DNA of 64,000 bases. Source: Streptomyces sp. NBC_01478 (GTDB lineage: Bacteria > Actinomycetota > Actinomycetes > Streptomycetales > Streptomycetaceae). Both the position numbers and the translations under genes were made by a program. The stretch lies in NCBI RefSeq assembly GCF_036227225.1, contig NZ_CP109444.1, positions 10,211,501 through 10,275,500 on the forward strand. The letters run 5' to 3'. Shown piece after piece: positions 17,318 to 24,600 of this stretch (the first letter of the stretch is position 1; each line of letters begins with the position of its first letter). A model generated the notes under the pieces. It had not been told where the DNA came from and searched no databases. It worked only from the letters and a program-made list of their open reading frames with translations.

Positions 17318-18309
17318 GGCATTGCCTCCGCTCGCTCGGAAGCCTCGGTGGCGAGGCGGTACAGCGCGGCGAGCCCTTCCTCCGGCCGGTCGCCGAGCAC
17401 GATCTCGTGTGCGGGCAGCCGCCGGGCGATCTCCAGCGCCGCCGCGCTGATCGGCGGGTGGGCAGGCCCCCTGCCGGTGCCCAGTGCGAGGGCGGCCGCG
17501 AAGGGCCAGTAGCGGCGCAGTTCCCCGGCCGTGTACGTGCCGGCGGCCAGGGCCCGCGCCGCCCGCGCGGGGTCGAGGGGATGCACCTCAGGACGGCCCG
17601 AGGCCTCTCTGCGCAGCAGCACGAGCCGGTTGGGACGCAAGGTGTCCAGCCGCCCCGGCAACGGGCACTCGGTGCGCCCGTGGGCCATGCGTCTGCCGCC
17701 GCCGTCCTCGACCCGCATCGGTTCGACCAGACCGTGGACGTCCCGTCCGTCGGTGACGCACAGGTTGTCGGAGCAGGCGTGTTCTCCGGCCGCTACGGCG
17801 CCCAGCAGCAGCGACGACCGACCCGTCCCGCCCGGCCCGGCCAGCAGGGGTACGGACGGGCCGATGGTCACCGCGGAGGCGTGCATCGGCACCCGGCCCC
17901 GGCACCCCGCCCACCACAGCGCCGGATATTGCAACAGTGTCGCCCGGACCAGCAGATGGAAACGGGAGCGCAGCAGCCGGGAGGCCAGGTGCTCCCGTAC
18001 CGGCGGGCGCCACCGGGCCTCCACCGTGAGCTGCCCGGCAGCGACCGTCAGCCGCAGGTCGAACCCGCTGCCGCAGGCGTTGCACAGCACCACCGCCCCG
18101 CCCCGGGCGTAGCCGCCGCGGGTGAGCGGCGCCCACCCGCGGACGTCGAAGGGTGTGTGTCGCGACTGCACTTCGACGTGCACGTCGGCGGCGGATCCGG
18201 CGGCTGGCTGCCAGGCCCGGGCGCCGCCTTCGGCCAGCAACCGGGAGAGGGGGGCCCAGCGGCAGTCGACCAGGAGCCGTTCCCCCGCCTGGATCAGTTC
18301 GGCGTGCAT
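17314..18309 (-). CDS. HPr kinase-like P-loop protein
   Basis: A 331-aa protein whose C-terminal half resembles the catalytic domain of HprK and related serine kinases: MHASAVTIG, the P-loop LLAGPGGTGRSSLL (Arg where Lys is usual), and CSDNLCV after it. The N-terminal part has no recognised domain. Such HprK-like proteins accompany peptide-modifying and polysaccharide loci in actinobacteria, with unknown targets. The P-loop Lys-to-Arg change may weaken ATP use. ATG 18309 has AGGAG upstream. The Wzz-like gene precedes it by 11 bp and the GT4 gene overlaps its stop. Confidence 0.72.
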   Translation of the reverse strand: MHAELIQAGERLLVDCRWAPLSRLLAEGGARAWQPAAGSAADVHVEVQSRHTPFDVRGWAPLTRGGYARGGAVVLCNACGSGFDLRLTVAAGQLTVEARWRPPVREHLASRLLRSRFHLLVRATLLQYPALWWAGCRGRVPMHASAVTIGPSVPLLAGPGGTGRSSLLLGAVAAGEHACSDNLCVTDGRDVHGLVEPMRVEDGGGRRMAHGRTECPLPGRLDTLRPNRLVLLRREASGRPEVHPLDPARAARALAAGTYTAGELRRYWPFAAALALGTGRGPAHPPISAAALEIARRLPAHEIVLGDRPEEGLAALYRLATEASERAEAMP

Positions 18310-18320
18310 CGGACACGCTC

Positions 18321-19784
18321 CTATCGAGCGGTTTCGGCGGAGCGACGGGGGCGCGTTTCGAAGCGCGGCCGACGGCGGCGGGCGGGATCGCCCAGCACAC
18401 CGATCACCGGCCAGCCGGTCGTGGCCACCAGGTTGCGCACCCTGCGCAGCTCGGCGTACGGCGGCAGATCGGGTTCCACCGCGACCAGGACGTGCCGTGC
18501 GCCGTCGGAGACGTCGTTCACCTGGTGCAGCGCGCGGACCCGGACGGAGGGGACGGCGGGCCGGGCCGCGGCGATCCGGGTGACATGGCGGTGGTCCGTC
18601 GGGGCAGTGTCCTCCCGGACTTCCGTGTCTTCCCGGACGGCGGTGGCCGCGCGTGCCGGGGTCAGCGTCCGGATGCGCCCCGGGCGCTCGTGCCGGTCGG
18701 CGCCGTCCGGCGGCGGTCCCGCGGTGTGCGGAACGCCGGGGCGGCCGGAGCGGAGCCCCGTGCCCGCGAACGGGCCGGGGGCGCCGACCACGGCGAGCCG
18801 TGCCTCGAGTTCCTCCCCGAGTTCGGCCAGGCGCTCGTCGGCGACCGCTCCGGTCAGTACCACCGTGCCCGCTCCGACGCGGGTGACGGCCCGGCGCAGC
18901 GCGACGGCGGTCTCGTCGTCGACCGTGGGACGCGTGCCGGGACCGCCGTCGCGGGTGCGGCCGTCGGCCACGGGAAGCCGGCCCAGCACCGGTGCGTCGA
19001 GCTCGCGGCCGAAGGCGGCCTGGCCGGCCACGTGCGGCCGGAGAGTCTCCAGCACCATGGCCGCCAGCAGCCCGGCCACCAGCCCGCCCACACCGGCCAG
19101 TGCCAGATCGGTGCGGGACAGCGGGGCCGCCGGCACCGCGTTTCCGGCCGGCGACAGCAGCGAGGCCGTGCTGTCGCCCAGGCCTGCGGCCTGCGCCGCG
19201 CGCAGCGAGCCCTGGATGTCGAGGATCTGCTGGTCCAGGGATCCGAGTTCGGCAGTGAGCCGTCCGGACTCTGCCGCGCTCTTCACGTTCGGCAGTTCTC
19301 CGGCGACGCGCACCCGCTCCGCCTGGAGCGCGTGTTCACGGTCCGTCAGCTGGGTGACCAACAGGTTTCCGGAGCCGTTGAAGAAGCCCACGAGCTGCTC
19401 CGACAGTGCGCCGGCCAGTTTCTCCGCCGTTCTGGGATTGCGGTCGGTGACCTTGACGGTGAACACCGCGGAACCGCCCAGCCGGGACACCGTGGTCTCG
19501 TGGGCCACCTGGGCCGCGGTGCGGTCGGTGAGCTTCGCCTGCTTCAAGGCCGCGTCGACGACCGAGCCACTGGTGGCGACGGCCTTCACACGGCTCAGCA
19601 TGGCGTTGGCCTGGACCTCCGTCGTGGGCAGTGTGGCGGATGCCTGGACGCGGGCCTTGGAGACGTAGGCGCGTCCGGTGGAGAGTCCGAAAGCACCCAC
19701 GACGAGCATCGGCAGGAGGACGAACAGCACGATCAGCCGCCAGTGTCCACCGACGGTGCGGCGCAGAGCTTCGTTGAATTCCAT
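18321..19784 (-). CDS. Wzz/BY-kinase-like chain-length protein without Walker A
   Basis: A 487-aa protein with an N-terminal Wzz domain (first membrane segment about residues 17-38), a coiled extracytoplasmic region with long Ala/Leu/Glu helices, and a second membrane segment near 275-295. The remaining ~190 residues sit where bacterial tyrosine kinases carry their P-loop domain. Here I see a VLTGAVADERL stretch, a long disordered Arg/Pro-rich linker and VLVAVEPDLPP, but no Walker A. It may set polymer length without kinase activity. It is the first gene of the minus-strand operon; ATG 19784 has GAGGA upstream. A 57-bp divergent gap separates it from the lipoprotein gene. Confidence 0.82.
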   Translation of the reverse strand: MEFNEALRRTVGGHWRLIVLFVLLPMLVVGAFGLSTGRAYVSKARVQASATLPTTEVQANAMLSRVKAVATSGSVVDAALKQAKLTDRTAAQVAHETTVSRLGGSAVFTVKVTDRNPRTAEKLAGALSEQLVGFFNGSGNLLVTQLTDREHALQAERVRVAGELPNVKSAAESGRLTAELGSLDQQILDIQGSLRAAQAAGLGDSTASLLSPAGNAVPAAPLSRTDLALAGVGGLVAGLLAAMVLETLRPHVAGQAAFGRELDAPVLGRLPVADGRTRDGGPGTRPTVDDETAVALRRAVTRVGAGTVVLTGAVADERLAELGEELEARLAVVGAPGPFAGTGLRSGRPGVPHTAGPPPDGADRHERPGRIRTLTPARAATAVREDTEVREDTAPTDHRHVTRIAAARPAVPSVRVRALHQVNDVSDGARHVLVAVEPDLPPYAELRRVRNLVATTGWPVIGVLGDPARRRRPRFETRPRRSAETAR

Positions 19785-19841
19785 CGCACATCCTCAGTAA
19801 GATCACAAAACATCTTTTGTCTGAATTGTCAGGATGGTGGA

Positions 19842-20645
19842 GTGCGTAGAGGTTCCGGGATCCTCGTGGTCGGGCTGCTGCTGTCGGCGGCGCTCTCCTG
19901 CGGTCGGGAGGTCCCCGAGCCTGCACCGCCGTTCCTCTCCGTAGCGCTCAACACCACGGATCCGGCCACCGTGCGCTACGGCTACTCGCTGATCGACGTC
20001 ACGCCGGATCGCGTCTCGGAGGTCACCACGCGTCAGCGCGCTCTGGTGTGGCTCGGCGGGTACGACAAGGTGCGCTGCGCCTGGACCTGGAGCGATGCGG
20101 AGGTCAGGATGCGGTTCGCGCGGTATGGGCTGGCCCGCTCGCCCCGAGTTGCCGGATATTTCGTGGCGGACGAGCCCAACACCGACCTCAACTGCCCCCG
20201 GGCCGCGGCCGAGGTGCGCAAGCGGTCGGCGCTCGTACGCTCCCTCGATCCGGACACCGACCACTTCACGGTGGTGAACGTGGACGATCCCGACCAGTTC
20301 GCGGCCTTCCGCGGCGCGACGGATGTGATGAGCGTCAACGTCTATCCCTGTCTGGCTGCCAAGCCCTGTGACTGGTCGCGGATCCCGCAGGCGCTGGCGC
20401 GGCTGCGCGAGGCGGGCGTCACGCGCTACATGGGCATGCTCCAGGTGTTCTCCTTCGAGCAGTGGCGCTGGCCCACAGCTGCCGAGCTGACCGGCATGAT
20501 CGCGCAGTGGCAGCGCTCCGACTGGCTGGGGCAGCTGACGTTCTCCTGGGAGTACAAGGGCAGCAGGCTGGCCGACCACCCGGAGCTGCTCCGCGTGCTG
20601 AAGAGGCTCAACGACGCACCGCACGAGCTGTTCCCGCTTCCCTGA
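19842..20645 (+). CDS. Secreted glycosidase-like lipoprotein
   Basis: A 267-aa protein that starts at GTG 19842 (AGGA seven bases upstream). It has an N-terminal lipoprotein-type signal peptide (GILVVGLLLSAALSC), with a degenerate A-L-S-C lipobox. The mature part resembles a small TIM-barrel glycoside hydrolase: VADEPNTD and VNVYPCLAAKPCDW are strand-end stretches with acidic residues, and FSWEYKGS is near the end. The family is not recognised with certainty. It is divergent from the Wzz-like gene and ends just before regulatory element B. A role in trimming the exported polymer is plausible. Confidence 0.7.
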   Translation: MRRGSGILVVGLLLSAALSCGREVPEPAPPFLSVALNTTDPATVRYGYSLIDVTPDRVSEVTTRQRALVWLGGYDKVRCAWTWSDAEVRMRFARYGLARSPRVAGYFVADEPNTDLNCPRAAAEVRKRSALVRSLDPDTDHFTVVNVDDPDQFAAFRGATDVMSVNVYPCLAAKPCDWSRIPQALARLREAGVTRYMGMLQVFSFEQWRWPTAAELTGMIAQWQRSDWLGQLTFSWEYKGSRLADHPELLRVLKRLNDAPHELFPLP

Positions 20646-20658
20646 CTTGCGGATATTT

Positions 20659-20678
20659 CATACGCTTACGGCGTATAC
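20659..20678 (-). promoter_or_regulatory. Recurrent 20-bp element, copy B
   Basis: Read on the minus strand the sequence is GTATACGCCGTAAGCGTATG. It contains a perfect 6-bp inverted repeat, ATACGC/GCGTAT, around the fixed CGTAA core. It lies 13 bp after the lipoprotein stop and about 100 bp from copy C, pointing the other way. On the plus strand it is followed by CTTTTGACC; copy D has a similar CTTTGAACC at the same place. The remaining 20646-20806 gap holds copy C and nothing else recognised. Confidence 0.68.
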
Positions 20679-20777
20679 ATACACTTTTGACCGCTTTGGC
20701 GGCGCCGTCAAGAGGGGTGCGGTCACGCGAGGCGTCCGGATGGGTTGACCGGGATCATCCGGAAGGTGATGATGTAT

Positions 20778-20797
20778 GTATACATCGTAAATATACG
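20778..20797 (+). promoter_or_regulatory. Recurrent 20-bp element, copy C
   Basis: The sequence GTATACATCGTAAATATACG lies 9 bp before the in-frame GTG 20807 and 27 bp before ATG 20825 of the GH15 gene. It agrees with copy A at all fixed positions. The closeness to the start codon suggests either an operator overlapping the promoter or a transcript with a very short leader. Confidence 0.7.
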
Positions 20798-20824
20798 GTG
20801 ATTCAGGTGAATCAAGATCCGGTC

Positions 20825-22657
20825 ATGAGCGCTCCCATTGAGGACTACGCCCTCATCAGCGACCTGGAAACCGCCGCGATGGTGGGCAGGAACGGGTCCG
20901 TAGACTGGCTGTGTCTGCCCCGCTTCGACTCGCCGCCCTGCCTGGCCGCGCTGCTCGGCACGGCGGACAACGGATTCTGGCGGGTCGCGCCCGTCGCCCG
21001 CGGCACCTGTGCGCGCCGGTCGTACCAGCCGGACACACTGGTCCTGGAATCGGAGTGGGCGACCGCGACCGGGGCGGTACGGGTCACGGACTTCATGCCG
21101 CCCCGCGCCCAACACCCCTGCATCGTACGGCTGGTGGAAGGGCTGGAAGGGGCCGTGCACCTGCGCAGCGAACTGCGGCTGCGCTTCCACCACGGCAGGG
21201 TCCTCCCCTGGATCAGGGTGACCGACGACTGCACCGTCGCGGTCGCCGGGCCGGACGCCGTATGGCTGCACGCCGACGGTCCGGTACGGGTGCGGCGCAC
21301 CGTCGGCTGTTCCGCCTCCACGGTCCTCGACTTCACCGTCCCGGCCGGACGACGGCTGGCGCTGACCCTGGTGTGGGCGCCGTCCCATCTGCCCGCGCTG
21401 CCCGCGCCGTTGTGTGTGCCCGCCGAGACGATCCTGAAGGAGACCGGCGACTTCTGGTGGCGTTGGAGCGCCCAGTGCCGCTACGAGGGACCGTGGCGGG
21501 ACGCCGTCGTGCGGTCCCTGATCACGCTGAAGGCACTGACCTACGCGCCCACCGGCGGTATCGTCGCGGCGCCCACCACCTCGCTGCCCGGCTGCATCGG
21601 CGGAGAGCGCAACTGGGACCACCGGTACTGCTGGCTGCGCGACTCCACCCTGACCCTGTCCTGTCTGCTGCGCAGCGGCTACCGCGACGAGGCGACCGCC
21701 TGGCTGGACTGGCTGGTGCGGGCCGTCGCGGGCGATCCCGCCGATCTGCAGACCGTGTACGGCGTCGGAGGGCAGCGTCTCCTGCCGGAGACCGAGGCAC
21801 CCTGGCTGCCGGGCTACGAGGGCTCGCGGCCGGTACGGTTCGGGAACGCCGCGGTGAGCCAGTTCCAACTCGACGTGTACGGCGAGGTGCTGGACACCCT
21901 GCACCTCTCGCTGCGGGCCGGGATCCCGCTGCCGGCCCATGTGTGGGACCTGGTCGAGGCACTCATGGGCCACCTGCTCGCGCACTGGCGCGAACCCGAC
22001 CAGGGACTGTGGCAGGTCCGGGGCCCGGGCAGGCAGTTCGTGCACTCCAAGGTGATGGCGTGGGTGGCCGCCGACCGTGCGCTGCGGATGGGGGAGCTGC
22101 TCGGCCGGAACGGCACCTCGGGCCAGTGGCGGGCCATGCGGGACGAGGTGCACCGGCAGGTGTGCCGGAAGGGCTGGGACGTGGCGCAGGGTTCCTTCGT
22201 GCAGTCGTACGGCTCGTCGGCCCTCGACGCATCGGCCCTGCTGATTCCACGGCTGGGTTTCCTCCCGGCCCGTGACGAGCGGGTGCTCGGCACCGTCCGG
22301 GCGATGCGCGGACTCACCCGCGGCGGGTTCGTGCGGCGGTACGCGCAGGGCACGGACGGTATGCGCGGGCGCGAGGGAGCGTTCGTCGCCTGCTCCCTCT
22401 GGTACGCCGACGCCCTCGCCGCCACCGGGCACCCGCGGCAGGCACGGGAGGCCTTCGAACGTGTCCTCGCGATCCGCAACGACGTCGGCCTGCTCTCCGA
22501 GCAGTGGGACCCGGACGCCGGCCGCCAACTGGGGAACACCCCCCAGGCGTTCAGCCACATCGCCCTGGTGGAGACGGCGTTCGCCCTGTCAGCAGGATCA
22601 TCCCCGAGTCCCCGTAGTCCGGAAGCGTCGGATCGGAGTCGATCCGGGTCACCGTGA
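20825..22657 (+). CDS. Glycoside hydrolase family 15 (glucoamylase/trehalase type)
   Basis: A protein of about 610 aa with the GH15 layout: an N-terminal beta-sandwich beginning IEDYALISDLETAAMVGRNGSVDWLCLPRFDS, then an alpha/alpha toroid with NWDHRYCWLRDSTLTL (catalytic-acid region) and LLSEQWDPDAGRQLGNTPQAFSH (catalytic-base region). It would cleave glucose from alpha-glucans or trehalose in the cytoplasm; no signal peptide is seen. The start may be GTG 20807, which has GGTGA at good spacing, rather than ATG 20825. The last ~22 residues are low-complexity, lie past the family's usual end, and overlap the convergent methyltransferase by 107 bp. Element C sits at its promoter. Confidence 0.9.
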   Translation: MSAPIEDYALISDLETAAMVGRNGSVDWLCLPRFDSPPCLAALLGTADNGFWRVAPVARGTCARRSYQPDTLVLESEWATATGAVRVTDFMPPRAQHPCIVRLVEGLEGAVHLRSELRLRFHHGRVLPWIRVTDDCTVAVAGPDAVWLHADGPVRVRRTVGCSASTVLDFTVPAGRRLALTLVWAPSHLPALPAPLCVPAETILKETGDFWWRWSAQCRYEGPWRDAVVRSLITLKALTYAPTGGIVAAPTTSLPGCIGGERNWDHRYCWLRDSTLTLSCLLRSGYRDEATAWLDWLVRAVAGDPADLQTVYGVGGQRLLPETEAPWLPGYEGSRPVRFGNAAVSQFQLDVYGEVLDTLHLSLRAGIPLPAHVWDLVEALMGHLLAHWREPDQGLWQVRGPGRQFVHSKVMAWVAADRALRMGELLGRNGTSGQWRAMRDEVHRQVCRKGWDVAQGSFVQSYGSSALDASALLIPRLGFLPARDERVLGTVRAMRGLTRGGFVRRYAQGTDGMRGREGAFVACSLWYADALAATGHPRQAREAFERVLAIRNDVGLLSEQWDPDAGRQLGNTPQAFSHIALVETAFALSAGSSPSPRSPEASDRSRSGSP

Positions 22658-23327
22658 GCTCCTCGGTCAGCGGCGCGAACACCTCCCGGACCGTGTCCGG
22701 GTCCACGGGACAGCCCGGCCACCACGAGTCGCGGCCGATGCGGTACGTCGGCATGTTCTCCATGAACGCCGCCACCAGCCGCCCGCCGGGCACGACGGAC
22801 CGCGCGAAACGGCCGCAGAACTCCGTGAACTCCGCGAAGTCCTCGCTCGCGCCTTCCGCCACGAAGTGCATCGACGCCAGCTCGTAGCCGCCCGGCTCGA
22901 CGGCCCGGACGTCCGCGTGCACGACCCGCACGCGCGACAGCGCCGTCGACAAGTCCGCCGGAAGGTTCGGGTCGAGCCGCCGGCCCAGCTCGTAGAAGGG
23001 CAGCCAGCCGGCGTCGGGGCCGTTGTGGAGCTGCCGCAACAGATAGGCCACGTTCGCCGCGCCCGCCTCCACGGCGTCGATACGGCGGCTCGCCGAGGCG
23101 GCCAGCATCAGCGGGTACAGGTTGGGTCCTGCGCCGAACTCCAGGGACCGTGTGATGCTCCCGGGCGGGATGGGGCGGTAGAACGCACAGTGGTGGGCGA
23201 TCACCGCCGCGTCGCAGGGATGCAACTCGCGGTAGTTCTCGGCGAGATAGTCCTCGACGGGCCAACTGCCCCAGTCCACGTCGTCGTTGCGGATCGGCGG
23301 GGGAGAGGGCTCCCAGGGTCGGGTCAT
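22551..23327 (-). CDS. SAM-dependent methyltransferase (NNMT/PNMT/TEMT-like)
   Basis: A 258-aa class I methyltransferase with motif I LEFGAGPNLYP, a following acidic IDAVEAG, and SVVPGGRLVAAFMEN as the later core strand. The N-terminal WGSWPVEDYLAENYRELH and the SWWPGCPVD segment recall the NNMT/PNMT/TEMT group, which methylates small amines. It starts 7 bp after the alpha-oxoamine synthase gene stops, so the two form an operon. The product of that enzyme could be its substrate (inference). The 3' end overlaps GH15 by 107 bp. Confidence 0.82.
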   Translation of the reverse strand: MTRPWEPSPPPIRNDDVDWGSWPVEDYLAENYRELHPCDAAVIAHHCAFYRPIPPGSITRSLEFGAGPNLYPLMLAASASRRIDAVEAGAANVAYLLRQLHNGPDAGWLPFYELGRRLDPNLPADLSTALSRVRVVHADVRAVEPGGYELASMHFVAEGASEDFAEFTEFCGRFARSVVPGGRLVAAFMENMPTYRIGRDSWWPGCPVDPDTVREVFAPLTEELTVTRIDSDPTLPDYGDSGMILLTGRTPSPPGRCG

Positions 23328-23334
23328 CCCGGGC

Positions 23335-24585
23335 TCAGCTCCTGCGCCGCAGGGTGTAGCGCCGTGAGAGCCCGGTCAGGGCGTCGTTGAGCCGGTCGAT
23401 GTCCTCGTCGGAGTTGAGCGTCGTGATCTGCACACGGAAGCCGACCCGGTCGCGCGGCACCAGCGGGTAGGCGGCGAGGGTCACGTAGATGCCCCGGTCC
23501 CACAGGAATCCGGCGACCGCCTCCAGTTCGGACGCGTCGACGAGCGGGATCTCCACGATCGGCAGCCGATGGCCGGTGGGCGCGTCCAGACCCAGGGCGT
23601 CGACGTGGTCCAGCACCCGCACCGACTTGCGGTGCAGCTCGGCCCGGATCGCGTCCCCCCGCCGGTCGTTGACCTCCAGACCGGCGAGCGCCGTCGCCAG
23701 GGAGGCCGTCGGCGAGGGGCCCGAGTACAGGTAGGGCGCCGCCGCGACCTTGAGGTGGTCTTTCAGCCGGGAGGGCAGCGCGAGGAAGGCCAACAGGGAC
23801 GAGTACGCCTTGGAGAAGCCGCCGACGAGCACGATCCCGTCGTACGACTCGCCCGTGTGCCGCACCACACCGTTGCCCCGGGACCCGTACGGGCACAGTT
23901 CGTCCGCCGTCCGCTCCCCGATGACGCCGAAGCCGTGTGTGTCGTCGATGTACAGCGTCGCGCCCCGCTCCCGGCAGAGGCCGGCCAGCACGGGAAGATC
24001 GGGGATGCCGCCGGTCATGCTGTCGACGCCGTCCAGACACACGAGCCGGGGCGCGCAGGACGGTACGGCCCGAAGCAGGGCGTCGAGTTCGTCGGGCCGG
24101 TCGGCGCGGAACCGCCGCAGGGTCGCGCCCTGGCCGCGCGCCGACACACAGCCGTCGTACACCGTGCGGTGCGCCCTGGCGTCGACGAAGACGTGCCCCT
24201 GGTCGGCGAGGACGGGGATCACCGAGGCGTGGATCAGGGTGGCGGTCGGCAGCAGCAGCGTGTCCGGCGCGCCGAGCAGCGCCGTGAGCCGCTCCTCGAT
24301 CGCGGGATACAGATGCGGACTGCCCAGCAGCCGCGACCAGCTGGGGTGCGTGCCCCACTGCCGTACGGCCGGTCCGATCGCGTCCATGATCTCGGGGTCC
24401 CAGTCGAAGCCCAGGTAGTTGCAGGAGGCGAAGTCGATCAGCCAGTGGTCCCCGCTGCGGATGTGCCGGCCGCGCACCTCGTCCAGGACCGCGTCGCACA
24501 TGGGGCTGGTCCGGCGCAGCTGTGCGAGCTCGGCCCAGCGTGGATCACGGCGGACTTCCCGGAGTCCGGCGGCGGTTTCTCGCAT
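23335..24585 (-). CDS. Alpha-oxoamine synthase family PLP enzyme
   Basis: A 416-aa fold-type I PLP enzyme of the KBL/BioF/ALAS/CqsA group. Visible are FASCNYLGF, DDTHGFGVIG (Asp and His that hold the cofactor) and GGFSKAYSS with the Schiff-base lysine. Such enzymes condense an amino acid with an acyl-CoA, releasing CO2. The only partner gene is a methyltransferase; no biotin or heme genes are nearby. A small signalling or secondary metabolite, as made by CqsA in Vibrio, is a reasonable guess. Simple aminotransferase activity is the alternative. The downstream GGDEF-EAL gene lies 15 bp upstream in the same direction. Confidence 0.85.
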   Translation of the reverse strand: MRETAAGLREVRRDPRWAELAQLRRTSPMCDAVLDEVRGRHIRSGDHWLIDFASCNYLGFDWDPEIMDAIGPAVRQWGTHPSWSRLLGSPHLYPAIEERLTALLGAPDTLLLPTATLIHASVIPVLADQGHVFVDARAHRTVYDGCVSARGQGATLRRFRADRPDELDALLRAVPSCAPRLVCLDGVDSMTGGIPDLPVLAGLCRERGATLYIDDTHGFGVIGERTADELCPYGSRGNGVVRHTGESYDGIVLVGGFSKAYSSLLAFLALPSRLKDHLKVAAAPYLYSGPSPTASLATALAGLEVNDRRGDAIRAELHRKSVRVLDHVDALGLDAPTGHRLPIVEIPLVDASELEAVAGFLWDRGIYVTLAAYPLVPRDRVGFRVQITTLNSDEDIDRLNDALTGLSRRYTLRRRS

Positions 24586-24600
24586 GGCGGTTGCTCCTTC

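Noticed and set aside
20659..20678. Elements A-D as certain TetR operators
   Set aside because: Copy B is a good palindrome, but copies A and C are only palindromic in their outer arms, and the CGTAA core is asymmetric. The TetR assignment is kept only as a hypothesis.
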